Of a stretch of DNA of 64,000 nucleotides, positions 11,051-25,218 are shown piece after piece. Made by a program: the position numbers and the translations under genes. Origin of the DNA: Neodiprion pinetum (lineage: Eukaryota; Arthropoda; Insecta; Hymenoptera; Diprionidae); the NCBI RefSeq assembly GCF_021155775.2, contig NC_060237.1:10255832-10319831 (forward strand), in the 5' to 3' direction. The notes under the pieces were generated by a model. That model ran no database searches and had not been told where the DNA came from. It was given only the letters and a program-made list of their open reading frames with translations. Position 1 is the stretch's first letter, and the number at the start of each line of letters is the position of its first letter.

Positions 11051-14000
11051 TATTTACTCACGTATAATCTCACCGTTATTCAAACGGCGACTCGAATTTA
11101 ACCTTTGGGAGTAAAATCTTTTCCCTACAGCCGAGTGCGCTAAAACACGAGCGATTCCAGTTCCAACCCGAGAGCGAATAGCTCCTCCGCTCCGTAAGAA
11201 GTTGAGTAAATTGCCATCCCGCAGCGAAATTACGATCGTGTAAAATAAATGCATAAACACACCGTGTGTGTGGGATAATATCGGTTAGGTGAGATACGCC
11301 CGACACGCAGAGACGTCGAGAGCCAAGGTTGATCGGCGAGTGTGGGTTCGCCGACGTCGACGCAGAGGTCGGGGCGCCGGGCGTCGGTTCACCTGGGAGG
11401 GTCGACCTCCGGAGGTCCGAGGGCCGCGGCGTCGACCTCGAGACGTAGCTCTGCTCATGCGCCTCCGGCGGACACCCTCACTCGGTGCGGAGGTTCAATA
11501 CCGGCTTGAAGAGGGTCCCTCCGGCGGAGGCGTATCCCTCTCGCCGATTGGCCAGGGCCTTCGGACCCGGTGCCTCCCATCGCAGGCGCGTGAATGATAA
11601 AAAACGGCCAGCCGCCGCCGCCGCCGGCCGTAGTGACGGAAAACAAAAGATCCAGCTCGGGTAGCGAAATGAGCTGAGTGCATCGGCTTGCATGAGCGGA
11701 GCGGCGGCTGGAGCGGATCGGAGGGTTGCGCGAGGAGGGAGGGAGAGGAAAAGGGGGGGATGCGCGAGAGGACAGCCACCGACGCCATGACAGCTCGCGC
11801 CCCGCCCTTGACTCGCTTGATTTTCCTAATTTTCTTCCTTTTTTTTCTTTTTTCCCTTATCCTTTTTCCCTCCCCCGGCATGTGCGCCAGCCGCGTCCGT
11901 GTGTGAGCCTGTTTCCCTTTTCTTGTTTTTTTTTTTTTTTTTTTTGTTCCACCTCTCTCCTTCGATCTTAGCTGTGTCATTGTCTTCCTTTTTTTCATCA
12001 ACTATATACTCGTTTTTTACTTATTCACTTATTTATTTGTCTCTGTTTATTTAGCTTGGTTAGCGAGAGCCGTCCCGCGTCCTCCTATACTTGATTATAC
12101 TCTCTTTTGTATACTTCGTTTTTCGAATCCCGGACAACTTCTCGCGTTTGATTTGTCGCATTACGCACTGCACTTTCGGACGCCAATCTCGGCATTCCGA
12201 TTCACTCGCAGCCTCGCTGAATGCTGTTTACATAGCGATAAACGCTGTCTAGTTACATCGATGATAGAAATTTAATTTTCACATATTACGCCTCTCTCTC
12301 TCTCTTCGATCGTTATGTTAGGTTAGGTTATGGCAAGTTGAGTTAGGCGTTCGCTATTATCGCGCGTGTTGCAAAAGGATGCCGTCGGTGTTAATGGAAA
12401 ATTGAATTACGTTGTGGTTACGAAAATATACGAATGCGGGCGTAGAGATATTTTTAGATGCGTCCAGAATTTTGTTAGTACGATTAGTTACGGCGGTGCA
12501 GACTTGATTGATTCGATCTATATCTAACAGAAATGTGTATCTTGAAATTTGACGGAGATTCTCATTCTGGCCGGTGATAATTTGTAAACGATCTGATCTG
12601 AAGCTAGGACGATGGGTTCAATGAACAAGTGATTGTAATTTTGTTTTATCAATCATTCTGACGTACCGGTAGGTAAAGAGTTTGATTTGTTAATAGACTC
12701 CAGCTATAATCATGAGATCTAGTAATTTGTCGTGTTTCAAATCTGCCTCTGAAATGAAGGACTTGCAATTTTCAAAATATAACAGATTGAGGTGATTAAC
12801 GTAATCATTCAAATTTATTCAGAGCTCTCATACTCGTTCAAACATTTCTAAATCTGATTTCATAAAATCACGGCCGATCGTTTTCGGTCGTAAAAATCTA
12901 ATTCATTATCATCCGCAAGTTAGGTTCTGATCTATTTCATTTCTTCCTTAATCCATAGTAGTTCGCCGAATTCAAAGTCGACTGCAAAGTACAGTAGACC
13001 GCGTCAGTCAATAAAAGCTCAGAAATATCACTTCAAAACCCACAATGTGTCGAATGATGTACAAGAATATACCATATACTTGGAAGATAATTATGCGTTA
13101 TAAAACAAGTGTATACCCTGATGGTCTGTGTTTGCGAAACGAGTTTGCATGAGTTAAAATAATTTTATACCCTACAGTTTATACTCGTATGCTTATTGAT
13201 TGTTATATCTACAGGTACAATGGTAGAAGTTAGGATTTTATATCTTTGGTGTAAAATATAATTGAAGACAAAAATACGAACGTTATTGACGGGAAATACC
13301 GTGCGAATAATGTCACACGATTATTTTGTCACACCCTTTTTACGTAGATATGTATGTGTGTGTGTATATATATATCTTATAGATTTATATATAGGTATAA
13401 TCTATTACACATCGAGGTCGCTTTCGTTTTATTGAGTAGAACCCTGTGCGATTTTTCATCGAATACATGGGCTGCAAACAGTATCTGGACTCGGTACGAA
13501 GTCTTTGACAGATGTATGATTTTCGTAGAGAAATTCTGCAACGATGTATCATGTTATGCGAGTTTCTCACTAGCGAAAAGAAAATGAATCTTGCATTCCG
13601 TTGAGATGAAATTCGGCAATTCACGGCTACACAGAAATCTTATAATACATTTTATACTAACCGAACCGTGTCAAATCGTGCAAGAATTGCTCGACCTTGC
13701 TATAAATTAAACCTGCGGCTTAAACGAACTGTGTAAGTGATTATTAAGTACTTTTTTTTTCAACCTTGCGAAAAGTTTCGCATATCACGTGTCGGTACTA
13801 CATCAACTACAACGCGCGAATTTTTCGTCGTGTGAACAAGAACTGTATTTTCGCGCCATCAGCAGAAACGAGTGTTTTTTAATTCTACTTACATACAAAA
13901 ACTCACTCGTTAGGTATCTGTCGATCAATTTTTTCAGCATGATTTTCACCTGATTTCGTTTTATACTTCAGTTGCGAAGAACAAAAAGGTCCAAGTTGTA

Positions 14001-17000
14001 TCGACCACAGAAATTGAAGCGCCACCCACGACGAAGATAGGAAAAAATCGAATCACCTTTCTCTGATCATTCTGTGAAACGTATTCGAATCGCTACCAAG
14101 GCTAGTACAAGCCCGAGTCGATTTCAAATTGATGAAAATGATTTTTCGCCGAGATGGGAATCAATTACCAAAACGGTTTTATTTAAACAAGAGTACACGA
14201 TCGAAGAATCCATTAACTGCCGTGTCAATCGTCGCAGTTTTAATTACCGCCACAAACGTCGATGTCCTGCTTCTAATTTCATTTTTCAAATTCATACGGA
14301 TTTTATACGGAATAATGAGACAAGGCAACAACAACGACGAACGAAGCACTGTGCGCCTAACGGTTTTTCGGCGTCGCACGAGCCGCGGATTTGGAGTGAT
14401 AGCCGTGAAGTTTTTGCCGGAATCTGGTTCTCTTTCCTCTTCCTATTTATTACACCATCTCGTTTTCTTTCCATTTCTAAATTTATTTACCCTGCATTTA
14501 TTTGCTCCCGTTTTTTTCTTACTTTCTAACTCTTTCTCGCCGATGGCCCGAGGCCGGGTCAGCCCGCGCCAGAATGTTTCCAATCGCGGTTTCACGCCTT
14601 CGCGCGGTCCCAGAAGCTGCGGGGGACCCAGATCAGCCATAGAGAAAAACGGATCCAACCAACCGACGTCGGGTGTGTGTGTCACAGTTTCGAGAACACG
14701 TGAGGTTGAAATGCTCCGTTGGGTAAAAGTCGTATAACAGCGTGTCAACGGAGTTGGCGAGAAACGGGGAAAGAAAAATATTCCACTAAAAATTAAAGGA
14801 AAAATTTAGTCAATTTACACCTTCCATAACAGTGAAATGAGGATACGATATTCACCATTTTTCTAACGCTAAAAATGACTGTCAATTTACTGCACATTTA
14901 CCGTACGAAAGAAGTGACGATTCGCGAAATCAATTGCAAATATAAAAATTCAGTACAGTGACGTCAATTACTACGTATTTTTCTTAAATTTGTAATAAAA
15001 ATTTTTGATTTTACTAAAATTTATAGGAAAGCCGCGAAAAAGTAATTTGAATTTACTCAATGGTGTAGTAAATTTATTCTATTTGTAAATTGAATAAACG
15101 GTAAATGTATGGTGAATTTGCTGTTCTGTATCCGAATAAAACTTTTAAAATACAGTGTAAAAAGTTCCATAAAGAAATTTTTAATAGCGTACAATTATAT
15201 ACGATTCGTCGACGATCTCCGTCGTTGTCACTGCCCATTTTTTCCTTCTTTCCCCCCTCGCTGACATACTAATTTTTTTTTTTAACATTTCTTTCCGTCG
15301 AATACTTCGATGCATAGATCGGCGTCACTTTGGACCGTTTAACAATTGTTGACACTACAGCTTAGTCCGGTTCTTTCGTTATTCGTGGTACAAATGATTC
15401 ATTCTCAATTATATTTCAGTGCGAAAAAATTTTACTAAAAGGTAGTGGCTGCAAGCAAGGAGCAGAATCATGTTTTCTTCGCTTCTCGGTACACTGATCG
15501 AGAAACCAATCTTTGAAAACTCCAGCGGTAAAATTCGAGTCGAGTGTTGATAATTAAATATGTTTTCACGGTTCAAAATAACCCCTTTCTTCAAACTTCC
15601 CACTCTTCTCGCTGGTCGTAAAATTTTTGAATTAATCCCGTAAAACTTGCCCGTCTATTAAATTGAAAGAAAAATTGCTTTTACGATCTCGGACACCGAA
15701 GTCACGCTTCTTCCCCGGACGTTTTTTCACTTGAAAGTAACCTGGAGTTTAGTTTCTCGTGTTTTTACAGCGTCGCAAAAATATTATACATATAAAAAAA
15801 AAAAAAGAAGAAAAGAAAAAAAAAGCAAGAACCACCTTGCTATGCTGGCTATTTTCCTCCACCCGATGGCCGACGCGACTAGAGCCGTAATTGCATCGCG
15901 CTCGCAAAGAGGAGTGAGTATCTTCTTGCGATACGCCTCAAGTATCGAGCAGCACTCGCGACGAGCGTGTTTTACATACTTTCAATTGCGAGTATAAATA
16001 GAATTTTCATCGTCGCAAAACTCGCGAGGATTATCACACTTATGCGGAATAATTTTGCATTTCAGCGTCGGTCGGGTTCTAAACTCTTATAACCCAGACT
16101 CATGGGTTTACCTGCATGAGCCCCATCGTCTCGTCTCGTTATGCTTTTTCCGAGCAGTCAACGAGTAACCGGCATCACACCCTACCGTTTCATCTTTCGC
16201 TAATTACGGAATGAAAATCATACCTGCGGCAAGTCTGCTCGACGCCTCAAGAGGCGGCAGCCTGCAATAGTAGTCGCGCATCACCCTGTTGACGTTATGT
16301 TCGGTGGTAAATCCAGCGGCTTATTCTTCAGATATAATTATATTGATATGGGAACGGAGCCTGGACACATTGACCCGGCGCGAAAATAGCTTAATTGCAA
16401 GACCTCGGTAAAGTCTGAGAGATGTAATATTACCACGATTATTAACTCGTTTCGAAGACACGTCCGCGCGTACAATATAATAAACCGCGGCCGACTACTG
16501 TCGTTAAAAACAATTTTCAGCAATTTGTGTCGATCTTGTCGTACCTAATTCAATTTTTTTTTTCCCTCCCTTTTCCTCCCTCATGCCTTTCACCGTTGTC
16601 TCTCTAACGAGACTTCGTGCAGCTTTGCGGAGAAGCTATGGAACGGAGGGAGAAAGAGAGCGGGAGAGAAGAAGAAAAAAAAAAATCAGGTTTAAGAATT
16701 GTCGACGGTTATAATAAGCGGCGAGAAGAATGAAAACAAAGGTCTAAAAAAAAACTCATTATTATATCATTAGATATCATGAAATCTCAACTCTTATACC
16801 CAAAAATATGACCACGGAATTTCAGCTTCTCCTTTTCCCGCACTGCACGAACGCTTCCCATTCGTTCAGGGCAAGGACTGGATCATATAGGCGGATGGAT
16901 ACACGTTTCTCATCGCTATCCACTCAACCGTGCAAAGGTTCCTCAGGGTTCAATTAAGCACCTCCGGTACCTTCGTCCAGCGCATCCTTTCTTCCGAGAA

Positions 17001-17610
17001 ATTCACCCGCCCCGATCGGTTCTCGCTTCGTCTTAAAATTTCTGCTCCGAATTCGAACCAGTTTACGCGAAAGAGGAAGAAGAAAAATGATCTTTATTTT
17101 TCATCAAAGTGCATGTACAACGAGGAAAGTAAGGTGAACAGGTTTGCCCTGCGAAAATTTTAAGGACCGTTTCCTACGAATTTGACAAATCTTTTAAACG
17201 CTATTGACACTGAAATTTGCATTTTTTTTAAAGCGACTATTGTAAATTATTTCCGGCTGCAACGGTGACGAACGAATAACTGGAACCCTGTCTATATAGC
17301 TTCTCCATGGCTAATCGAATGCCGTGTCGAAGAAGTTAGGAGCTGCGGAACAGTTAGAAGAGGATCCGAGCATCGTTGCTTTTCCTTTGATCCGATGGCG
17401 TTGTAACGAATAAATGCGGAATGGATGGATGGAGGGGGAGAAAGAGGTTCGCTGTTTGTTTCGGGGCGTTCGATTGGCACGGGTTGACTTGATCTTGCAA
17501 TTAGTCACTATCGGGGCAGGAGGCTTTGCTCAATTTCCGTTACAGTTAAACGAGAGACGTGATCGTGACACGGACGGTGTTCCATAGACATTCAAGTTGA
17601 AATTCTTTAC
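11051..17610. other. Non-coding stretch with a GC-rich island and T-rich tracts
   Basis: A GC- and CpG-rich block at about 11290-11790 opens frames on both strands that are Arg-rich and lack motifs. It reads as a CpG-rich regulatory or untranslated segment, not a protein. T-rich runs lie at 11820-11990 and a short TTAGGTTAGGTTA stretch at about 12318-12335. The frames at 14074-14737 have no recognisable domains. The rest is AT-rich with nothing I can support. Confidence 0.5.
14834..15135. repeat. Possible decayed inverted-repeat element
   Basis: Three short blocks recur as reverse complements in mirrored order. GGATAC, ATTCACCAT and CATTTACCGT on the left correspond to ACGGTAAATG, ATGGTGAAT and GTATCC on the right. 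The middle is AT-rich. This fits an old MITE-like element, but identity outside the blocks is low and the AT-rich context makes chance matches likely. Confidence 0.3.
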
Positions 17611-17681
17611 CTCTTGATATTTCAGGCAAAAAGTACCAACAACCACACCGAGGTATAAGACAGCCGTTGCACCGGCAACGC
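17611..17681 (-). CDS. Candidate 71-base exon encoding a hydrophobic segment (weak)
   Basis: On the minus strand, TTCTTACAG precedes an open stretch that ends GAG followed by GTAAAG. Its 23 codons read VAGATAVLYLGVVVGTFCLK plus YQE, a good single membrane-spanning segment. The acceptor is respectable and the donor is weak. No other exon of the same protein was found, and no family is recognised. Chance is a real alternative because hydrophobic frames arise easily in AT-rich DNA. Confidence 0.2.
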
Positions 17682-20600
17682 CTGTAAGAAATTTTCGAGA
17701 AATTATCTCGTCCTTTCGATTCACTCACAATCGACTGATATTTCTAGGTGTTGCAACACGAACGGTATTAAACCTTACTCCATGAAGTTGTATAGAACGT
17801 TTTGTTGCTCGACGTAACGAATCGAATAGACTCAGAGCTAATCCTTACCCGCGACACGATAGAAATGAGGAAATTTCAATTAAAACCATCATTCGTAATA
17901 ACGTATCGAATCCTTTTTGCGGTAGAAAACTTCCTCACCGAGTCACTGACGTTAAGAAGATTTGTTAGATAATTATCGTTCCTAAATTGCACAGAAATTA
18001 GATCGTGAAAACTGACAGTACGTCAATCTAACCTTGTTTTCTACGCTAAAATTGAAATAAGGAAACACGTATTTCGTAAAATTTAAAAAAAAAATAATGC
18101 TTTAGTATAAAAATGGAAGAGGTCTTGTCTCAGATAAGGAGCAAGGTCGACAATGGAAAAAAAAGTGTAAAAATACACCAAGATGTAATTGTAGCATGTA
18201 TTCTGAATATTTCAATTCCACACAATACAAATTACACCGCAGTAAAATGTTTTCTTGAATTCGATACTGCGGGGAACAAATTTCATCGCGACTAACGTGC
18301 AGCATCGTACGTTGCGAGTTGAAGCACAGGGGAGAAATTGAGCAAAGTCATATTTGCAATTAGAACACGAACTAAGTTCAGTCATTTGCGGATTATGCAA
18401 CGTAATCTTTACTCCGCGACCCCTGCTTTGCACACTGGATAATTGCTTCTGGCATTCGCGTCCCCAAATACGTACCATGCGTCAACGTTCGTCGTCGAAA
18501 TGAGCGCAAACATCTCTTCCGCCGTAATCACAACTCGCAAAGAATCGAAGCTGCTGAAATTTTTTCCACCTGTAAACGACGGGGGAGAAGCAACATTTCG
18601 AATAATTGATTGCGTTAAAACGTTGTCGAAAAATGCGTTCGTCATTAACGATATGGTTATACGCATGGTGTTACCGGTCTTTGGGCCTTCATTTTTTGTT
18701 CTCGTTCAGTCCTCTTTTTTCCGGTAACCGGAGGATTTATAGGCGATAAAAAACCGCGTGAAAATTTGGGTAGGCAGCAGCAGGTGCGAAAGACTTCCTG
18801 ATTTACGTTTGGCTCTGCTTTAATATTAATCAAGAAATTTTTTGAACGTACACTATAACTTATACATTGTACCTACCCACCTACCCGAGTTGTCAGGAAA
18901 GAAAAGGTTTCAAATAGAATTCAACACGGACAGCTGTACAACGTTACAAACTTCTTTTTTGCAGTCATGAGCATATTGAAAATACACGTAACAAGTGAAA
19001 CGTGATCCATGCGACGATTTCTTCACGACAAAAACAAAAAAAGGAACATCGGGGTATAAAATATTCACAAAAAATATAAGAAAATCTTACAGCATGTGCA
19101 TGACATGATAATAATAACAACAACAACAACAACGACGAGAGCCGAATCATTTTTTCTTAAGGAAGTAAACTTTGATTGGGTGCCGAGGGATTAGTTTCGT
19201 TTGATATGCATCGGGTTCGTGAACCCGGATGAAAAAAGGGGAATTCTTAAGGCCGGGTCACGGTTCCGGATCAACGGGGATAACCGATTCGCGTCGATTC
19301 TTTATTCACAACGGTGTACGCGGAGTGCACGGATGGTTGTGCTCGTGTTGGGAAACGTCGCATCGACGAGGCCTTTGTCGATGGAATCTGAGCTGCTACC
19401 GTGATATCACGCCGCATCGACGGCATGGGAATTATGAATGGAGAAATAATAAAGGAATCGTTAGTTTTCTCGGGGGTTCGATGGGGCCAGGGTAAGGAGG
19501 AGGGTACGGCGGGGGGCGGTGGTAAAACAAATGAATATTTTAACCAACCCAATTAGACGTATGTATAATGCTGCCAGGTAATTATCCCATTTAAATTAAG
19601 CCGTATAATTGGACGGCGTCTATTCACACTCGTAAAACTCTCTTTTACAACCGTCGAAATGGATGTAAAAAATAAATAAGAAAAAAAGAAAACGGCAAAC
19701 GAAAATAAACAAGGTAAACATATGCGTATGTATATACATGTATGTATATGTACGTATATTTGAAAATAATAAAGTAGAAAGAAATCCCGCATAATGCAGC
19801 AGCGGTATGCTGCTACCGTTTTCATTCCGTACAACTCGTTGTTGTATCTTACATAACATCCTCGTATTCGTGCCGTGCGTGGGAATTATTCAACAAGTTT
19901 TGTATAACTTCGGGGGAAATTATCCGGAAGCGGTGCCGCCGTGCAAAGTTGATAACCGAGTTGGTCGGATTTTCATTTTCCGTATTCGCTAAGCCGTGGA
20001 TTAAGAAAGGGGTCCGAGTTGAGCAAGTAGGAGCGCGACTCACGGCCGTGGTATTATCCATTCCCTTTTTACCTTCCGAATCCCACTTATTAACAATTCC
20101 CAATTAAGAACGTGTGTGAGTTTAATATTCCTGTATAACGTGTAATGAGTTTTCAAAGAACACGCCACAGCCTGCCTTACACTTTATACCTTATACCTTA
20201 TACCTTGTACCCTGTGCCTGTAATACCTCCATCCCTTTGGTGAAAAACTAGGAGTATACTCGTATATTATCAATTATAACCCGCTACCGCGTAAACTCGT
20301 TACACGTACGACTCTTGACGATCTACCGAGTTCCGCCGCAATTGAATTCCTGTGCCTGTTGTTGAATTGGAATTAAGTACCGTTCTGTTCACGTATTCTT
20401 GAAAGATAATATAAAAGAATCTCTGGAAGGGAGGACTCGGTCTTTTTCTACCCTATGTTCACGAACGCGGTCCGTCAGCGATGTAAAGAAAAGCGTTAAT
20501 AAGAATCTCACTTCTCAAAGTTGACGGTCAGAACTCACGGGACGGCACGGCGGGAGGAACGTTCAGCCCGAGGATTTGGGGCGCAAGGATCGGGGAAGCT

Positions 20601-21362
20601 GTAGGAGCTGGTGCTTTAATTCCAGATAGAAAAATTAGAAATGCTAATATCGCGGAGATTAGTTTTTGCGAGCACGCGCGCTGCTGCTGCAACGCCGCAT
20701 GGCGGACTCGCGCTCGTTTCTAAATTAGTTCCTCGCTGCTCTTGCTGGAAGTTTGAAAATAAAAGGACGCACGGAACCTGCCTAAAACAAAAGCGCAGGA
20801 CTAAAGCAAAAACCAAAGCGCATCGGCGCGAGGCAGCTACCGTTTGCGGCGGTCCTCCCGCTGACTCACAAAGCCCTTTTACTCCTTCGCTCGATCTCCG
20901 ATCCCTCCGGCGTAGGTATTTGTTTTGTTCCACCTCCCACCCTCCTATATTCTACATTCTCCTCGATCCCGCTGTCAAACGACTCAGCTACCGAAAATCG
21001 ACTCGAGGAGAGACGACGATTTCGTCTTTCCAACCGCTGTGCGCAATTGCTCCCATTTTTCTGTTTCTTCTCTAACGATCATTTCGGATCCTCGATCGTA
21101 GGTAAGAGATTCCCGCAGAAAATTGAGGACCGCGAATCGGTGCGGCTTCGCGACGCTCGGAAGGTACGAAGGTGATTCGTTTAAAGGACGTTTTGGATTC
21201 GAGAGCGGCTTCGGACGGTCAAAGGCTTTCCAGGAATACCGCATTGTGCCTCGGAATAGTGTGTTGGGATACCTTTACTGGACGGAGACTGTATGCCTGA
21301 ACGGTTTGTAGACGCAGCTCTGGGAGTGATGTTATAAAAAATGAGAAAAAGGCATAAACACA

Positions 21363-21379
21363 GGGGGGGGGGGGGGGGG
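21363..21379. repeat. Poly-G run of 17
   Basis: Seventeen consecutive G on the plus strand, between AT-rich DNA and moderately GC-rich DNA. It is a possible assembly or replication-slippage point. Confidence 0.85.
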
Positions 21380-22526
21380 ATAAAAGGTCGTCCAAATTCT
21401 CGGCGTCATCGAACCGATATCGTACTTTCGTCGAGCCCTTTCGTACCGCTCCGACGCGGATGATGACCGGGTTCAATTACGCAACCGGTATAATACAGCA
21501 GGCTGCAATTATCAATTATACCGACGATTAATCTAATTAGCCGAGCATCAATTTTCCACATCTATTTTTCCCACATTGTTTCAACGTTGTACGTAAGACA
21601 AGTTTCAAGTTCGAGTTAACGCGATAATTACAGTTTACGATTAATTGGTGAATTTATTGCCCCGCGCGAGCCGTCGTTCGGTCGTGTCGCCTGCGCTTGC
21701 GGGCGTCTGAAATAATTGTCCTGGGACAATCGGTCGGATGACGATGAATTAATTGCTATTAGATTACAATAGATTATTTCCGACGACGTATTCGTAGGTC
21801 GAATTCGTCTGGTCGCGTCTTAAAATGTTACAAATCCTAGTAACGCGTGTGGCGACTGGGATTGTCACCGTTAAAACAGAACGCGACCCTTGGTCGTCGG
21901 TGCTTTTTGAACACCGTGTACTTGCGCGGGAAGGAGCCGTAATGTCATTATAATTGACCACCGACCCAAACCGTCTGTCATTTGTACCAAGATTACCGAA
22001 AAGGAAGGGCTCGGTCCCCGAAGGAGCGGAGAGCATTTGGGCCCGGTTCCCGGTTCCGTATAAATGCGTTATCGCTCCGCAGGAATAGGAGAGATTTTTA
22101 CCTCGCGCACGGCGCAAGAACTTAAGAACACGCGTTATGACGTCCTGAGCATCGACCCGCGGCAGGATGTGACTCGTGACGTGAGGATATGTGCGCGAGT
22201 AGTAGGTATCACGGATTGCCGATCTTCATGAATAATTGATAAATATTTGTTTCAACTCATATCAGCGGATATATATATGTAATAGCTGGTCATAAGGGTG
22301 CAGATTGTGTTTATTTATTTGTTTCTCCATTTTATTTTCTTCTATTTTCACATGCAACTTCACGTCTACATATATATATACATATGTATACATATATGTA
22401 TGTGTATATATATATATGTACACACATATAATATATATATATTCAACTTCTCGACTCGTTGCAAGATGGCCGCGCCCTGTAAATAAGCGACTGTCATCTG
22501 ACGGTCGGGCAAAAAGTAGATACGCT

Positions 22527-22557
22527 CCAGCAGCAGCAGCAGCAGAAGCAGAAGCAG
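22527..22557. repeat. CAG/CAGAAG trinucleotide tract
   Basis: CAG units are followed by AAGCAG units. The frame is short and not flanked by good splice sites, so I treat it as a microsatellite and not a poly-Gln exon. Confidence 0.75.
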
Positions 22558-25218
22558 ACTGGTCTCGTGTGCAGTCTAAAGATTAATTACAAAAAATTTT
22601 GATGCGAATTGGAAACGTCATTCTGGGAATGAATTTTTTAATTATTTTATACCTGCAATCCGATCATCGCCCGGGTCTCTTTCTAAGCTTATTGATGTTC
22701 GGCGAGACAGGATCGTTTGTCGATAAAACTCGGTTTTACGTGTAACATAGGGCTTGTACCGATTTAGGATTATCAAATTCTGGGAGAAAGCGGGTAAGGA
22801 TTGTTTATTACAGGAAAATAAAATCGCGGGCGGGTATCGGATGCACGAAAGTATGAACAAGAGACGTAGATGCGAATGTTGCGAACGGACCGATACGCGT
22901 TGGAGATATAAAGCGAGACTTGGGAGAGAAGTTGAGTCAAGTTAGGGCAGTCTTAGGCCGGATTTAAGCTTCGATCGTGAGAGGGAGTTGCGGCCGAGCA
23001 AAAACCGTCACAAGTTTTGCCCGTGAAGAAAACAGAAACTGGAAGGCAAAAAAACCGGAACACGAGGGAGGCGTCATAGAAGCGGGAAAAGCGGCGCAGC
23101 CGTCGACCCTTGCGGAGTTTCGGAAGACGCTCGGCGTCGGGAAACCCGGTCACTTATCGATTTCAAATTTTTCCTACATCGTCACGCGCGCCGGCCGCCC
23201 GACGTCGCCAATTTTCGGGCCCATCGGGGCCCGACGATGCCCGGAATTACCCACCGAATCCGCGGCGACGCGACAATACTTTCGACGCCGGCAAGACAAT
23301 AGGGGAAACTGGCAAGTCAAACGCAAAACGGAGATGACAAATGAAAGGAGTCGCAAGCGGTCTGCGTAGGTAGGTATACTGTTTCATTTGTATCCTAGAT
23401 GTTATATTATACGTGCCGGAGAGTGGCTCGTGTACACGGACGCCATATTGTTATTCCGGGCGAAATGTTGCGGATGGCACGATTTCTTCAGCGTCGTCGA
23501 TCCTCGCGGTTGAATTTATCGCGGGCGCAAAACAGACTTCTGCATATGGACATGGCATTCGGCTCGAAGTGTCGAGAGCAAGTGAATCCCGAGGGTGACG
23601 AGGAGGTGTTAGGAAGAGAAGAAAAGACTTCTCTCTTCCTTTCGGCGTCTGGAATTTCGTCAGGTTTAAGCGTGAGATGGGGTCTGGGGGCGTGGGTTTT
23701 AACAAATTTTCAAATTATATAAACTAATTGTGTTTACTTAGGGAGTCGTATAACGCGGATTGGCGGCTTGCGGAGCGACGCGACGTTCAGTCAAAGCTAA
23801 GCTTTGCCGCATGCGGGCCTCGCTCGGGCGGACAAATTAGGGAAAAACTAAACTGGTGTCACATTTGTAAGGATTAGGTTAAGGTGAAACAAGTAAAAAG
23901 AGACCGACGAGGAGGAAAATCTAGCGCCAAAGCCTTCCACCTAATTCTTCTCGTCCCCCTCCCCTCCCTCGCGACATAAATATCCCTCCAGCTATTTTCG
24001 TTCTCATTTTTCACCTTTGGATATTCATTCCTTTTCACGCAACCTCGGGCGATGATGCGTGAGCCTGCTGCGTAACGAGGCGACGTTTTACACCGACCAT
24101 TCATCCCTTGCGAGTGTGCAGCGTGTAGCCAAGCCGCTGCGTAGGTCCACGTGGCCTGTGCACGTATTAATTAGTTTCAGGACTCTGGATGCTGCAAGGT
24201 GGTCCAGAAGGCTCGAGTCATCATTGCCTCATTTACCGCTAAAACAATCTTCGAGCAGTTCAATGCGCCTAACCATATTAAACTTGGCATCGTGTAATTA
24301 AACTTTGTTGGGGGTTTCTATTATGTAGGTAGGTACATACGTCACGCGCCAGCACTGCCACCTCGGCAAAAATCATCGCTGTCCGGATCGGAGGCACAAG
24401 CTTTGACCCGGGCATTGATTCGCGTGTAATTCACCTTGCCGATTTTTATAGATAGCAAAATTACCGCGGATAACGATAATGCGAAATAACGATTTTCATC
24501 AGGTTTCCAACCGACTGGCGAGAATAATCGTTTCGATTGACAAAAGTTTGCGGTATCGTGTCTTTGAATGTAGTCGACGGTTTTTGAAACATGACAAATC
24601 ATCTAAACGAGCTTTGTCGGAATAGTTTGTCTTCCGAAGTAGAAAAAAAGTCGAGCTAGAAGCTTTACGACACACGAGTCTAACGTTTAGTCAATCTATT
24701 CTAACGTTGCCAAGAAATTTGACAATATCGTAATAAATTGTTACGTTATTTATAATTGCGGTGAGAATTGTTTTTGTTTCCATGGAATTGCAGCCCATTT
24801 CGCGTCCGTCCAAACTTATGACGTCGCCACATTCCGTATTTTAAAACTCACGTATAACTGTTTTCATTGTAAATCGTTAGAAAATGGAAAAGCATGGAGA
24901 GATTCTACCGCGTTTAATTATTGCCGAACTAATCGACGTTGGATCGGATATGAAGAGAGCTGGAAGAGGGACCAGAGGCTGGGACGGTAAAGAGGCACGT
25001 ATAGCACGACTGTAATAATTGAATCAGGCCATGTAGTTGACGAGAGAAATGAAAAGAAACCGAAATACATCATACCAAATTTCAATTCATTGTTACAACG
25101 TTCGTGTATTACAAACTTAGCGCAATAGTCGTTTCGTACTTTAGATATAAACGTATATACATAAATATATGGATAATACACACGTACACAGAATTTTATA
25201 CATAATATATATTATATA

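Larger units (their letters stand above)
17682..25218. other. Non-coding stretch with microsatellites and a GC-rich patch
   Basis: It contains TTATACC-type tandem heptamers at about 20180-20205, a 17-base poly-G at 21363-21379, TA/TATG-rich DNA at 22268-22445, a CAG-rich tract at 22527-22557 and a CpG-rich patch at about 22930-23330. Open frames at 18409-18727, 20616-21075 and 22977-23722 overlap on opposing strands and carry no recognisable domain. No exon can be supported. Confidence 0.5.

Noticed and set aside
11289..12001. Arg-rich and Pro-rich frames on both strands of a GC-rich block
   Set aside because: They reflect CpG-rich composition. Frames on opposite strands are equally open, and no motif or splice support is present.
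12318..12335. TTAGG-like telomeric repeat
   Set aside because: Only two to three units, which is far too short to be a telomeric or interstitial telomeric array.
22527..22557. Poly-Gln coding exon
   Set aside because: The CAG tract has no flanking splice sites or conserved sequence, so it reads as a microsatellite.
22977..23722. Plus-strand frames of 130 and 107 codons
   Set aside because: Composition-driven, with opposing frames also open and no conserved domain.
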